64,000 bases of DNA from JAGPUQ01 sp036677085 (GCA_036677085.1 JAKFFI010000006.1:135875-199874), one strand, 5' to 3'. Counted from the first letter of the stretch, positions 53,071-62,606 are shown. The notes: generated by a model not told the origin, from the sequence alone. Numbers and translations are program-made.

Positions 53071-53237
53071 AGCATCGCGGGCAGGTACCACCTGATCCAG
53101 CACTTGGTGGGCTGCGGCAATTGGTTCAAGCCCGGTATCGCCGTTGGACTGCGGCCACAGGGCAGGATCCGGCGAAGACCACGCCCTTGGCGGTTCCTGC
53201 CTGGGCAAACGCAGACCCGGCGCGGCTCCGAATACGG

Positions 53238-53267
53238 TTGGAGTTCAGCGCGAACGGCGTTTATGCT
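53238..53267 (+). promoter_or_regulatory. candidate nhaD promoter
   Basis: TTGGAG (53238-53243), an 18-base spacer and TATGCT (53262-53267), 29 bases before the nhaD ATG. Confidence 0.4.
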
Positions 53268-53295
53268 TGCCGCACTTCATTTGGGTGCGTGCTCC

Positions 53296-54741
53296 ATGTT
53301 GCGATCGTTTCTGTGCGGGTTGATGGCCCTGTTTCCGCTTGCGTCATTCGCCGCCGCCGTCCCCGAGAATGGCCCCGACCTTACCCTCCACTGGATTGGC
53401 CTGCTGTGCATCGCGCTGTTTATCGTGGCGTATGTGTTGGTGGTGATGGAAGAATGGATTCATCTGCGCAAGTCGATTCCGGTGCTGATTGCGGCGACCT
53501 TGATCTGGGCTCTGATCGCAGTGGCCTATGCCCAGTTGGGTGACGTCGAGACCGTGAGCACCACCGTACGGCACAGCCTGCTGGAGTACGGCGAACTGTT
53601 CCTGTTTCTGCTGGTCGCGATGACTTACATCAATACCCTTGAAGAGCGCGGCGTGTTCAATGCCCTGCGCGGCTGGCTGGTGTCGCGCGGGTATTCGCTG
53701 CGAACGCTGTTCTGGCTTACCGGAGGGCTGGCCTTTTTCATGTCACCGGTGGCCGACAATATGACCACGGCACTGGTGATGGCGTCGGTGGCGCTTGCGG
53801 TAGGCCAGGGCTATCCGGGATTCGTGGTGGCAGCTTGTATCAGTATTGTCGTGGCCGCCAATGCAGGGGGTGCCTGGAGTCCGTTTGGCGACATTACCAC
53901 GCTGATGGTTTGGCAAAAGGGAGTGTTCCCGGCCCACGAATTCCTGGCGCTGTTCTTTCCGGCGTTGATCAGCTGGCTGATACCTGCGGCCATCATGTCG
54001 ATGACGCTGCCGAAGGCCACGCCGGCGCCGCTGTCCGTCCGACCAGTGATTCAATACGGCGGCGTTCTGATCCTTTTCATGTTCATCGGCACCATCGCCA
54101 TGACCGTGAGTCTGCACAGCTTTCTGCATCTGCCGCCGGTGCTCGGAATGATGGGAGGACTCGGCGCCTTGATGCTGGTGAGCTATATCCTGAACCGCAC
54201 CGGATTCGGCATTCGCCATCGCATGATCGACCAGGGCGGGCTCGGTGATGCCGCGCAGGGTGACCCGCACCAGCGGCTCAATACCTTCAATCAGGTCGCG
54301 CGGTCGGAGTGGGACACGCTGCTGTTTTTCTACGGCATCATCATGTGCGTGGGTGGCTTGGGCACCTTGGGTTACCTGGCGGTCGGCTCCGAATTTCTCT
54401 TTACCGGCATGGGGCCGACGATCGCCAATGTGCTGATTGGGATCATTTCAGCGGTCATTGACAACATTCCCGTAATGTTTGCTGTGCTCACCATGTTCCC
54501 TGACATGAGCGACGGGCAATGGTTGCTGGTGACCTTGACGACGGGGATCGGGGGTTCGCTGCTGTCGATCGGATCGGCAGCCGGTGTCGCCGTGATGGGT
54601 GCCGCGCGCAGCCACTACACTTTTTTCGCGCACCTGAAATGGACGTGGGCCATTGCCCTGGGCTACGCGGCGAGCATCCTGCTGCATTTCTGGATCAACG
54701 TGGAATACTTCAAGCTTGCCCGGCATGCGGCGCTGGAGTAG
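53296..54741 (+). CDS. nhaD: Na+/H+ antiporter NhaD
   Basis: 481 residues with an N-terminal signal-like helix (MLRSFLCGLMALFPLASFAA) and about 12 further membrane segments. NhaD of the ion transporter superfamily exchanges Na+ or Li+ for H+ at alkaline pH. LTGGLAFFMSPVADNMTTALVMASVA and ANAGGAWSPFGDITTLMVW are the two re-entrant loop motifs, and SAVIDNIPVMFAVLTM the repeat in the second half. ATG 53296 was preferred to 53263 because it gives a normal signal sequence. It suggests a habitat with salt or alkaline exposure. It converges on ykgJ. Confidence 0.93.
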   Translation: MLRSFLCGLMALFPLASFAAAVPENGPDLTLHWIGLLCIALFIVAYVLVVMEEWIHLRKSIPVLIAATLIWALIAVAYAQLGDVETVSTTVRHSLLEYGELFLFLLVAMTYINTLEERGVFNALRGWLVSRGYSLRTLFWLTGGLAFFMSPVADNMTTALVMASVALAVGQGYPGFVVAACISIVVAANAGGAWSPFGDITTLMVWQKGVFPAHEFLALFFPALISWLIPAAIMSMTLPKATPAPLSVRPVIQYGGVLILFMFIGTIAMTVSLHSFLHLPPVLGMMGGLGALMLVSYILNRTGFGIRHRMIDQGGLGDAAQGDPHQRLNTFNQVARSEWDTLLFFYGIIMCVGGLGTLGYLAVGSEFLFTGMGPTIANVLIGIISAVIDNIPVMFAVLTMFPDMSDGQWLLVTLTTGIGGSLLSIGSAAGVAVMGAARSHYTFFAHLKWTWAIALGYAASILLHFWINVEYFKLARHAALE

Positions 54742-54768
54742 CTCGCCCCCCGGGAGAGCAGCGCTGCG

Positions 54769-55065
54769 CTACTGGCTGCCGGTCGTTCGCCGCTCCTCGA
54801 CACACTCGTCTTCACCCATGGCAAATTCACGGCAGATCAGCGGCCGTAGCTCGTAAATCCTGCACATCAGGGTGTCGCGGTTCAGCGCTGCGCACCAGCC
54901 GTCATCCAAGCGCATCATGGTTCGCCCGCCCCATTGGTCGGTTTCGATGAAGCGTTCGGGTACGCCCGTCTCGGTGATGAGCATGACTTCCAGGCGGCAG
55001 CAGCAGGCAGCGCAGTTTGCGCAAGTCACGGCGGGCTCGGGGACTGTGATGACGGGGATGTTCAT
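54769..55065 (-). CDS. YkgJ family cysteine cluster protein
   Basis: 98 residues. CANCAACCCRLEV near residues 14-26 gives the CxxCxxCC cluster, and later MCRIYELRPLICREF provides two more Cys with the family's YxxRPxxCR signature. These proteins are thought to bind zinc or an iron-sulfur cluster; their role is undefined. ATG 55065 was chosen because it gives the usual short N-terminus; an upstream extension runs into the tRNA gene. Confidence 0.88.
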   Translation of the reverse strand: MNIPVITVPEPAVTCANCAACCCRLEVMLITETGVPERFIETDQWGGRTMMRLDDGWCAALNRDTLMCRIYELRPLICREFAMGEDECVEERRTTGSQ

Positions 55066-55193
55066 GGGGGTGTCAGGTGGCGCAGCGTGCGACGATGCAG
55101 TGGCCCGAGAGGCCGGAACCGGCCGGCCAGCTTTTCGGGAGCGGATGTTTCGGTGCCGGATTGTGGCACAACCCGTCGCGATCCATCGGAAGA

Positions 55194-55270
55194 TGGTGGG
55201 CCCACCAGGACTTGAACCTGGGACCAATCGATTATGAGTCGACTGCTCTAACCAGCTGAGCTATGGGCCC
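55194..55270 (-). tRNA. tRNA-Ile2(CAU)
   Basis: 77-nt tRNA on the minus strand with encoded CCA: acceptor GGGCCCA, AGCTCAGCTGGTTAGAGC in the D arm, loop CTCATAA with anticodon CAU, and GGTTCAAGTCC in the T arm. The GACTCATAATCG anticodon arm is that of E. coli ileX-type tRNAs, which read AUA after lysidine modification, not of tRNA-Met. Confidence 0.9.
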
Positions 55271-55305
55271 GCGAACTACCTTGTGGTCGGTGTGCGCGGC
55301 GATGA

Positions 55306-57156
55306 TCAATCGTCGAGGAAGCTGCGCATGTGTTCGGAGCGGCTGGGGTGGCGCAGTTTGCGCAACGCCTTGGCTTCGATCTGGCGAATCCGCTCGCGGG
55401 TGACATCGAACTGCTTGCCGACTTCTTCGAGGGTGTGGTCGGTGTTCATGTCGATACCAAAGCGCATCCGCAGCACCTTGGCCTCACGGGCCGTCAGCGA
55501 ATTCAGCACTTCGCGCGTCGCTTCCGTGAGGCTTTCCTGGGTGGCGGCGTGAATCGGTGAGGCGACGTTGAGGTCTTCGATGAAGTCGCCGAGATGCGAA
55601 TCTTCGTCGTCGCCGATGGGTGTCTCCATGGAAATCGGCTCCTTGGAGATTTTCAGTACCTTGCGCACCTTGTCTTCCGGCAGATCCATGCGCAGGCTCA
55701 GTTCCTCCGGCGTGGGTTCGCGGCCCATCTCCTGGAGAATCTGCCGCGAGATGCGGTTGAGCTTGTTGATGGTTTCGATCATGTGCACCGGAATGCGGAT
55801 GGTGCGCGCCTGGTCTGCGATGGAGCGCGTGATGGCCTGCCGGATCCACCAGGTGGCATAGGTCGAGAATTTGTAGCCGCGACGGTATTCGAACTTGTCC
55901 ACCGCCTTCATCAGGCCGATGTTGCCTTCCTGGATCAGATCGAGGAACTGGAGGCCGCGGTTGGTGTATTTCTTGGCGATGGAGATCACCAGGCGCAGGT
56001 TGGCTTCGACCATCTCCTTTTTGGCGCGACGCGCCTTGGCTTCCCCGATGGAGAGGCGGCGGTTGATGTCCTTGATCTGCGCGATGCTGAGGCCGGTTTC
56101 GGTTTCGTTCACCGCCAGACGCTGCTGAATCCGGATGATTTCATCCTGATATGTCTTGAGCGCTTCTGCATAGGGCAGCTTGCGGCGGGTCAGCGTCGCC
56201 AGCCATTTGGTGTTGGTCTCGTTACCGGGAAAACCTTCAATGAACTCAGTGCGCGGCATGCGGGCCCGCTTGACGCACAGCACCATGATGTTGCGTTCTT
56301 GTTTGCGGACCTCGGCGATCCTTTCCTGAACCTGGCGAATCAGCGGGTCGAACTGTTTGGGGGTCAGTTTCAGGTATTTGAACAGCTCGCTGAGTTCCGT
56401 GAGGTTTTTCTGGACGGCGCTGCTCTTGCGGTCGCCGCGCGCGAGGGAGCGCTTGGTCTTGTCGTTCTGGCGGCGGATGCTGTCAAAGCGGCGGCGGGCC
56501 TCTTCGATGTCAAGACCGCCATCGTCTTCCTCCACGTCGGTATCGGCAGCGTCGTCATCGTCATCCTCGGCGTTCTCGGCCTTGGCGGCGGCCAGTTCGG
56601 CCGCCTTGGTGGCGATCGACAGTGCGGACGGGACATTGTCCATGGGGTTCAGATAGCCGGCGATGATGTCGGCCAGGCGGCGCTCGCCCGTGGCGATGAG
56701 GTCGTATTCGGCGAGTACGGCGTCGACGGCCCCGGGCCATTCGGCCAATGCCGCCATGATCTCCCGGATACCTTCCTCGATGCGCTTGGCGATTTCGATT
56801 TCGCCTTCGCGGGTGAGGAGTTCGACCGAGCCCATCTCGCGCATGTACATGCGCACCGGGTCGGTGGTGCGATGCTGTTCGGTTTCCACCGCGGCCAGGG
56901 CGGCGGCGGCCTCGGCGGCGGCGATTTCGTCGGGAGCCGCGTCGCCCGAGGTCATCAACAGGGTGTCGGCGTCCGGGGCAGCCTCGAACACATTGATCCC
57001 CATGTCGTTGATCATCTGGATGATGTCTTCGACCTGATCGGGATCGGAAATGTCTTCCGGCAGGTGATCGTTCACCTCGGCATAGGTCAGGTAACCCTGC
57101 TCGCGGCCTTTGCTGATGAGTTCACGAATACGGGACTGCTGCTGAATTTCGCTCAT
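55306..57156 (-). CDS. rpoD: RNA polymerase primary sigma factor (sigma-70)
   Basis: 616 residues. Region 1.1 is at the N-terminus. Region 1.2 is DPVRMYMREMGSVELLTREGEIEIAKRIEEG. A non-conserved region with an acidic run (EDDDDDAADTDVEEDDGG) follows. Regions 2.1-2.4 include NLRLVISIAKKYTNRGLQFLDLIQEGNIGLMKAVDKFEYRRGYKFSTYATWWIRQAI. Region 3 and region 4.2 (TLEEVGKQFDVTRERIRQIEAKALRKL) are intact. It directs housekeeping transcription. It is the last gene of the rpsU-yqeY-dnaG-rpoD operon. Confidence 0.98.
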   Translation of the reverse strand: MSEIQQQSRIRELISKGREQGYLTYAEVNDHLPEDISDPDQVEDIIQMINDMGINVFEAAPDADTLLMTSGDAAPDEIAAAEAAAALAAVETEQHRTTDPVRMYMREMGSVELLTREGEIEIAKRIEEGIREIMAALAEWPGAVDAVLAEYDLIATGERRLADIIAGYLNPMDNVPSALSIATKAAELAAAKAENAEDDDDDAADTDVEEDDGGLDIEEARRRFDSIRRQNDKTKRSLARGDRKSSAVQKNLTELSELFKYLKLTPKQFDPLIRQVQERIAEVRKQERNIMVLCVKRARMPRTEFIEGFPGNETNTKWLATLTRRKLPYAEALKTYQDEIIRIQQRLAVNETETGLSIAQIKDINRRLSIGEAKARRAKKEMVEANLRLVISIAKKYTNRGLQFLDLIQEGNIGLMKAVDKFEYRRGYKFSTYATWWIRQAITRSIADQARTIRIPVHMIETINKLNRISRQILQEMGREPTPEELSLRMDLPEDKVRKVLKISKEPISMETPIGDDEDSHLGDFIEDLNVASPIHAATQESLTEATREVLNSLTAREAKVLRMRFGIDMNTDHTLEEVGKQFDVTRERIRQIEAKALRKLRHPSRSEHMRSFLDD

Positions 57157-57258
57157 TGATCGCTCTGGTGGGGGGCGCGCGGATAAAGCGGCGCATTGTA
57201 CCCAATTAATGGGGTGTCAAGCCACCGATTGCAACCCGATGCAAGCATCTAATTTGCC

Positions 57259-59187
57259 TTATAAAGATTGCATAACACGTTGTTTTGCTTCGGTGATTAT
57301 AGGGTCGTTCGGGATTCGTGTCGACAGCTCCAGGATGAGCGCTCGGATGCGCGCGCGATCTTCCGCCGAGAGGGCGTCGCGATCGAGCAAACCGCGCAGG
57401 CGCGCCGCCGCCGGCTTGTCGCGCTCGGCCAGATCCTGGAGCCGCGCGATGATTCCGCGCGCCTCGGCGAGATGGTCCCCCGCCGCGGCTTCCGGTGCCA
57501 GTAGCAACTCGTTGGCGGCGATTCTGGCCAGTAGATTGCGCTGCTCCTGACCGTGCATCCCGTGCCAGTAGCTCAGCACATGGTTGAAGGTGTATCCGGG
57601 ATTTTTTTGCAGCAGCTCATACACCTTGAAGACGAGCTCCAGATCGGGAATGGCTTCGCCCCGCAGGGGTTCGAGCGTTGCTGCGAGTTCCGTACACAGG
57701 CGGGGGTGATGCAGGAGCAGCGCCAGCAGGTGGTGGACCAGCGGTGTCTTGTAGTTGCGGCCCGGTCTTGAAGTTGTTTCACGGGGTGCGGGTGCGGGCG
57801 GCTCGGTCACCGCGCCGGGTGTCTTGCGATGCTCCGGAAGGTCGGCGGCACGGGGCCCCGCGCCGGCGCGGGGCGCGGTGAGCTGCTCCAGGGTCGAGGC
57901 GGGAATCCCCGCGCGGGTCGCCAGCTCGCTCAGCAGCAGTTGCCGCAACACGCCCGGCGGCAGGCGGTGAATCATGGGCGCCGCGCGCTGGCAGAAGCGG
58001 GCGCGATCATCGGGTAGCGCGAGGTCCAGTTCGCTCGCCGCCGTGGCGAACAGAAATTCCGAGAGCGGCTGAGCCGACGCGATCAGTTGCGAGAACTTGC
58101 CGCTGCCGATGCGACGCACCAGGGTGTCGGGGTCTTCGCCGTCGGGCAGGAACATGAAACGCACCGCGCGCCCGTCGCCGAGTGCCGGCAGGCAGATATC
58201 CAGAGCGCGGCTCGCGGCGCGGCGACCAGCGGTGTCGCCATCGAAGCAGAACACCAGGTCGCTGGTGTGGCGAAACAGCTTGGCGATGTGCGCGTCGGTG
58301 ACAGCGGTGCCGAGGGTTGCCACCACGTTGCGAATCCCGAACTGGGCCAGCGCCACCACGTCCATATAGCCTTCGACCACCAGCAGTGGGGCGCCGCTGC
58401 GCAAGTGGGTGCGCGCCTCGTACAGTCCGTAAAGTTCGCGGCCCTTGTGGAATACGGGGGTTTCGGGGGAGTTCAGGTACTTGGGCTGGTCGTCGCCCAA
58501 CACCCGGCCGCCGAAACCCAGGGTGCGGCCACGCGCATCGCGGATCGGAAACATGATGCGGTGGCGGAAGCGGTCGTAGTGACCGTCGCCGGATTCCCGG
58601 GCGACGGCAAGTCCGGACTCCACCAGCAGGGTACTTGCGCTGACGGTACGTTCTGCGTGGGTATCGCTCCCGGCGTCGAGAAAGCGGATGAGATTGTCCC
58701 AGCCGGGCGGGGCAAAGCCGATGCCGAATTCCTGGACAATCTCCGCCGCCACGCCGCGCTGCCTGAGGTAATTGGTCGCCTGCGCGGCGGCGGGGTGGTC
58801 CTGGAGTTGCGTGCGGTACCAGGTCTGGGCGCGTTCGAGCAGGGTCAACAGGGGCTCGTTGCGACGCGTGGCCGGGGCGGTCTCGGTTTCGCGGGGGATT
58901 TCGAGGCCGGCGCGGTGGGCGAGGTATTCGACGGCCGCGATAAAGTCGATATGGTCATGGGCCATCACAAAGCCGATGGCATTGCCGCCTGCGTTGCAGC
59001 CGAAGCAGTAATAGAACTGCCGTTCCTGGTTGACCGAGAAAGAGGGGGTTTTTTCTTCGTGAAACGGGCAGCGAGCCTTGTGGTTGCTGCCTGCGCGGCG
59101 CAGTTCCAGGCGCTCCTCGATGACATCGACAATGTCGGTGCGATCGAGCAGGTCGTCGATGAAGGATTGCGGGATGCGGCCGGCCAT
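57259..59187 (-). CDS. dnaG: DNA primase
   Basis: 642 residues. Makes RNA primers at the replication fork. The N-terminal zinc motif CPFHEEKTPSFSVNQERQFYYCFGC is complete. The Toprim core carries VVEGYMDVVALAQFG (catalytic Glu) and FDGDTAGRRAA. The C-terminal helicase-binding domain follows a Pro/Ala-rich linker around residue 440-490. ATG 59187 gives the standard MAGRIPQSFIDDLL start. It lies between yqeY and rpoD. Confidence 0.97.
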   Translation of the reverse strand: MAGRIPQSFIDDLLDRTDIVDVIEERLELRRAGSNHKARCPFHEEKTPSFSVNQERQFYYCFGCNAGGNAIGFVMAHDHIDFIAAVEYLAHRAGLEIPRETETAPATRRNEPLLTLLERAQTWYRTQLQDHPAAAQATNYLRQRGVAAEIVQEFGIGFAPPGWDNLIRFLDAGSDTHAERTVSASTLLVESGLAVARESGDGHYDRFRHRIMFPIRDARGRTLGFGGRVLGDDQPKYLNSPETPVFHKGRELYGLYEARTHLRSGAPLLVVEGYMDVVALAQFGIRNVVATLGTAVTDAHIAKLFRHTSDLVFCFDGDTAGRRAASRALDICLPALGDGRAVRFMFLPDGEDPDTLVRRIGSGKFSQLIASAQPLSEFLFATAASELDLALPDDRARFCQRAAPMIHRLPPGVLRQLLLSELATRAGIPASTLEQLTAPRAGAGPRAADLPEHRKTPGAVTEPPAPAPRETTSRPGRNYKTPLVHHLLALLLHHPRLCTELAATLEPLRGEAIPDLELVFKVYELLQKNPGYTFNHVLSYWHGMHGQEQRNLLARIAANELLLAPEAAAGDHLAEARGIIARLQDLAERDKPAAARLRGLLDRDALSAEDRARIRALILELSTRIPNDPIITEAKQRVMQSL

Positions 59188-59258
59188 GTGGAGCCTATTG
59201 AAACACGGGCTCGGGTATCGGAGAACCGGCTCGCCGGGAGCCCAGGGATGGGCGGGAT

Positions 59259-59711
59259 TCAACCCAAGCGGGCTTTTACCTGGGCGCTGACCGCGCCGAT
59301 GTCGGCACGGCCCTGGAGCTCGGGCTTCAGTATCGCCATGACCTTGCCCATGTCGCGCGCCGAGCTGGCGCCGCTGCTGGCGATGGCCTGCTCGATCAGG
59401 GCAGTGATCTCGTCGGCGGTCAATGCGGTGGGCAGAAAGCTGGCGATGATCTCGATCTCGGCCAGCTCCTGCGCGGCGAGCTCTTCCCGCCCGGCGCTGC
59501 GGTACTGGGCCGCCGAGTCACGCCGCTGCTTGGTCATCTTGTCGAGCACGGCGAGCACCCGCGCGTCGTCGAGCGCAATGCGTTCGTCGACCTCGATGCG
59601 TTGGACTTCCGCCAGCATCAGCCGGATGGCATCGAGACGCGCCCGTTCGCGGGCGCGCAGGGCGGCTTTCATCGCGTCTTGCAGCCGGATTTTGAGGCCG
59701 GATTCGGTCAT
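59259..59711 (-). CDS. GatB/YqeY domain protein
   Basis: 150 residues. The YqeY family resembles the tail domain of the GatB amidotransferase subunit and may bind tRNA. LKIRLQDAMKAALRARERARLDAIRLMLAEV at the N-terminus and MGKVMAILKPELQGRADIGAVSAQVKARL at the end are diagnostic. ATG 59711 matches the typical start. Its insertion between rpsU and dnaG is common in pseudomonads and relatives but absent in E. coli. Confidence 0.92.
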   Translation of the reverse strand: MTESGLKIRLQDAMKAALRARERARLDAIRLMLAEVQRIEVDERIALDDARVLAVLDKMTKQRRDSAAQYRSAGREELAAQELAEIEIIASFLPTALTADEITALIEQAIASSGASSARDMGKVMAILKPELQGRADIGAVSAQVKARLG

Positions 59712-59783
59712 GCGCAGGGCTCGGTTGGAATGGACAGCCCACGAAGCCGGCACCGCGCCGGCTTCAACCCGGAGAACGCGCGG

Positions 59784-59999
59784 TCAGTACATTTTCTGGA
59801 ATTTGCGGGATTCGCGCTGGAGCTTCTTGGCGTGGCGCTTCACGGCGGCGGCGGACTTGCGCTTGCGCGCCCAGGCCGGTTTTTCGTAGTACTCGCGGCG
59901 GCGGACTTCGGCCAGGACTCCGGCCTTTTCGCAGGAGCGCTTGAAACGGCGCAGGGCCACGTCGAAAGGTTCGTTCTCTTTGACACGTACTGACGGCAT
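59784..59999 (-). CDS. rpsU: 30S ribosomal protein S21
   Basis: 71 residues, very basic, with the complete family sequence (MPSVRVKENEPFDVALRRFK, ending FQKMY). S21 helps the ribosome bind mRNA near the Shine-Dalgarno helix. It is the first gene of the macromolecular synthesis operon and divergent from tsaD, as in E. coli. Confidence 0.98.
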   Translation of the reverse strand: MPSVRVKENEPFDVALRRFKRSCEKAGVLAEVRRREYYEKPAWARKRKSAAAVKRHAKKLQRESRKFQKMY

Positions 60000-60044
60000 C
60001 TATGCTCTATCCTGAATGACCAAGCGGGCAGGGTCGGGACGCGG

Positions 60045-60073
60045 ATTTTACCGACTTAGTGCGCCGCTTGCAA
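60045..60073 (-). promoter_or_regulatory. promoter of the rpsU-yqeY-dnaG-rpoD operon
   Basis: On the minus strand TTGCAA (60073-60068), 17-base spacer and TAAAAT (60050-60045), 46 bases before rpsU. Confidence 0.65.
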
Positions 60074-60207
60074 AGCCGGGTTGCCGCTTGCCCGGCACGG
60101 ATCGCGCCCGGCGCGAAATTCCTTCCAGGGCAGCGCCGCCGGCGCCCAAGCTGGCCAGGGCCCGAACCCGGGGATTATCATGCCCCCCCTGGTTGTAGCG
60201 AGCGATC

Positions 60208-61245
60208 ATGCGGGTTCTGGGTATCGAAACATCCTGCGACGAGACCGGCGTCGCTGTTTACGACAGCGCGCGGGGTCTGCTCGCCCACGCCCTCCACAGC
60301 CAGATCGAGCTGCACGCCGAATACGGCGGCGTGGTGCCCGAGCTCGCCTCCCGCGACCATGTGCGCCGGCTGTTGCCCATGATCAAGGCGGTGCTGGCCG
60401 ATGCCGACACGCGGCCGGAACAGATCGACGGTATCGCCTATACCGCTGGCCCCGGGTTGATCGGCGCACTGATGGTGGGTGCGGCGGTGGCGCGTGCCCT
60501 TGCCTATGCCTGGCAGGCACCGGCGATCGGTGTACATCACATGGAAGGCCATCTGCTTGCGCCCATGCTGGAAGCGGAACCGCCGGCCTTTCCGTTCGTG
60601 GCACTGCTGGTGTCTGGCGGCCACACCCAGCTGGTGCGGGTGGCGGCGATCGGCGCGTACGAAATGCTCGGCGAATCCCTGGACGACGCCGCCGGCGAAG
60701 CCTTCGACAAGGCCGCCAAGATGCTCGATCTGGGCTATCCCGGCGGTCCGGAGATCGCCCGGCTGGCGACCCGCGGTGACCCCGCGCGGTTTCGGTTTCC
60801 GCGTCCCATGACGGATAGGCCGGGGCTCGATTTCAGTTTTTCCGGTCTCAAGACGTTCACGCTGAACACGGTTGCCGCGCACGGTGCCGCCGGCGGCCTG
60901 CCGGACGCACAGACCCGGGCCGATATCGCCTGCGCCTTTCAGGACGCGGTGGTGGACACGCTGGTGATCAAGTGCAATCGCGCCATGGAGCAGACCGGAC
61001 TGCGCACCCTGGTGATTGCTGGCGGCGTCTCCGCCAATCGGTTGCTGCGGGAGCGCCTGGAGCGCAAACTCGCCGCCCGCGGCGCGCGGGTCTATTACGC
61101 GCGCAACGAATTCTGCACCGACAATGGCGCAATGATCGCCTATGCCGGTTGTCAGCGCCTGCTGCACGGTGGCGGCGACGATCTCGCCATCCGCGCCTTG
61201 CCGCGCTGGCCCATGACCAGCCTGCCACCTCTGGGAGCGGCCTGA
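60208..61245 (+). CDS. tsaD: tRNA N6-adenosine threonylcarbamoyltransferase
   Basis: 345 residues. TsaD makes t6A at position 37 of ANN-reading tRNAs. It has an ASKHA fold: GIETSCDETGVAVYD at the N-terminus, GVVPELASRDHVR with the metal-binding His, HHMEGH (the HxxxH metal site), and LVSGGHTQLV. GGVSANRLLRERL and NGAMIAYAG lie near the C-terminus. The length is usual. It is divergent from rpsU, conserved with E. coli. Confidence 0.97.
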   Translation: MRVLGIETSCDETGVAVYDSARGLLAHALHSQIELHAEYGGVVPELASRDHVRRLLPMIKAVLADADTRPEQIDGIAYTAGPGLIGALMVGAAVARALAYAWQAPAIGVHHMEGHLLAPMLEAEPPAFPFVALLVSGGHTQLVRVAAIGAYEMLGESLDDAAGEAFDKAAKMLDLGYPGGPEIARLATRGDPARFRFPRPMTDRPGLDFSFSGLKTFTLNTVAAHGAAGGLPDAQTRADIACAFQDAVVDTLVIKCNRAMEQTGLRTLVIAGGVSANRLLRERLERKLAARGARVYYARNEFCTDNGAMIAYAGCQRLLHGGGDDLAIRALPRWPMTSLPPLGAA

Positions 61246-61269
61246 GGCCTCCCGCACTCTGGAATTACC

Positions 61270-61626
61270 ATGGACATCGTCTACATCCGCGACCTGTGCA
61301 TCGACACCACCATCGGCATTTACGATTGGGAGCGCGAAGTGCGGCAGACGGTTTCGCTGGACCTGGAGATGGCCGCGGACATCAGTCGCGCCGCCGCCAG
61401 CGACGACATTCAGTACGCGCTCAACTACAAGGCGGTCGCCAAGCGGATCATCGCCCACGTCGAGAGTAGCGGCTGCCTGCTGGTGGAGCGTCTGGCCGAG
61501 GAAGTCGCCACCTTGGTACTGACCGAATTCCCGGTGCCCTGGCTGCGTCTGCGCCTGAGCAAGCCCGGGGCGCTGCGCGGCGCCCAGGACGTCGGCATCG
61601 TGATTGAACGCGGCGCGCGCGCCTGA
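61270..61626 (+). CDS. folB: dihydroneopterin aldolase
   Basis: 118 residues. Converts 7,8-dihydroneopterin to 6-hydroxymethyl-dihydropterin in folate synthesis. IRDLCIDTTIGIYDWEREVRQTVSLDLEM is the family N-terminus (catalytic Glu in WERE). NYKAVAKRI and the Lys in LSKPGALRGAQDVGI complete the site. Its last base is the first base of folK (overlapping TGATG). Confidence 0.95.
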   Translation: MDIVYIRDLCIDTTIGIYDWEREVRQTVSLDLEMAADISRAAASDDIQYALNYKAVAKRIIAHVESSGCLLVERLAEEVATLVLTEFPVPWLRLRLSKPGALRGAQDVGIVIERGARA

Positions 61627-62150
61627 TGCCGCGCGTTTATCTGAGTCTAGGATCGAATATCGAGCCGGAGTGGCATCTCCGGGCAGCACTTGATGCGCTG
61701 GCCGTGCAGTTCGGACCGCTGAGTCTGTCGCCCGTGTACGAAAGCGAGGCGGTGGGTTTTGCCGGCGAAAATTTCTACAATCTGGTGGCAGGCATCGATA
61801 CCGAACTGTCGGTGGGCCAGCTCGCTGAGCATCTGCGTGCCATCGAACATCTGAATGCGCGATGCCGCAGTGGCGAAAAATTTGCACCGCGGACGCTGGA
61901 TATCGACATCCTGATCTACGGCGATCAGGTCGGATCGGTCGACGGCATCGAACTTCCACGCGGGGAGATTTTGAAGTACGCCTTCGTATTGCGGCCGCTC
62001 GCCGACATCATCCCGGACGAGCGCCACCCCGTGGTGGGGCGGCGCTATCGGCAGCTGGCGGCGGAGCTCGATCTCGGCTGCCAGAAACTGTGGCCGGTGC
62101 CGTTCAGCTGGTCCCCAGGGGCGACCTCTGACACAGTGACGCCGGACTGA
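61626..62150 (+). CDS. folK: 6-hydroxymethyl-dihydropterin pyrophosphokinase
   Basis: 174 residues. Transfers diphosphate from ATP to hydroxymethyl-dihydropterin, the step after FolB. LSLGSNIEP at the N-terminus, SPVYESEAVGF, NLVAGIDTEL and RTLDIDILIYGD (metal-binding Asp pair) are the family signatures. It overlaps folB by one base; the stop is within the loop of a terminator hairpin. Confidence 0.95.
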   Translation: MPRVYLSLGSNIEPEWHLRAALDALAVQFGPLSLSPVYESEAVGFAGENFYNLVAGIDTELSVGQLAEHLRAIEHLNARCRSGEKFAPRTLDIDILIYGDQVGSVDGIELPRGEILKYAFVLRPLADIIPDERHPVVGRRYRQLAAELDLGCQKLWPVPFSWSPGATSDTVTPD

Positions 62151-62166
62151 GCGGCGTCACTGTGTC
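62130..62166. terminator. bidirectional hairpin between folK and hsp20
   Basis: A perfect 14-bp stem (GACACAGTGACGCC with its complement) with a 9-base loop overlaps the folK stop codon and ends 11 bases before the minus-strand hsp20 stop. No clear U tract on either side. Confidence 0.7.
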
Positions 62167-62177
62167 GCCCGGCCCGA

Positions 62178-62606
62178 TCAGCCCACTTCGATCCGGCGTT
62201 GCTTGGGTTTGGTGTCGGTCGCTTTTGGCGCTTTGAGTTTGAGAATTCCATTTTCGAACGTCGCGCTGATATCGGCGTCGTGGATATCACCGCCCAGATT
62301 GAAGCTGCGCATGTACTTTCCGTAACGACGTTCCTGGCGAATTACCCGACCTTCCTTTTTCTCGACATCGTCGCGGCGCGTTTCCGCGGTGATGGTCAGC
62401 GTGCCGTCTTCCAGCTCGATGTGAATGTCCTCGCGCTTCACGCCCGGTAGTTCGGCGGTGATTTCGTAATGATCGGATTTTTCGTGGATGTCCACTCGCG
62501 GGGCGAAAAATCCGGTATCGGCCTGTTCCAGGCGTTGCAAGGGCGACATGAAGTTATCGAATACCTGGTCCAGGTCGAACAAGCGTCCTCGTGGTACTAG
62601 TGGCAT
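62178..62606 (-). CDS. small heat shock protein (Hsp20/alpha-crystallin)
   Basis: 142 residues with GGGAGG before ATG 62606. ATP-independent chaperone that holds unfolded proteins. The alpha-crystallin domain spans about 40-130: PRVDIHEKSDHYEITAELPGVKREDIHIELEDGTLTI, RRYGKYMRSFNL, and ATFENGILKLKAPK with the conserved GIL. The C-terminal RRIEV carries the IxI/V-type oligomer motif. A promoter is seen upstream (62650-62677). Confidence 0.94.
   Translation of the reverse strand: MPLVPRGRLFDLDQVFDNFMSPLQRLEQADTGFFAPRVDIHEKSDHYEITAELPGVKREDIHIELEDGTLTITAETRRDDVEKKEGRVIRQERRYGKYMRSFNLGGDIHDADISATFENGILKLKAPKATDTKPKQRRIEVG

Noticed and set aside
55194..55270. tRNA-Met(CAU)
   Set aside because: The anticodon arm and D arm match tRNA-Ile2 read by lysidine modification rather than initiator or elongator tRNA-Met.
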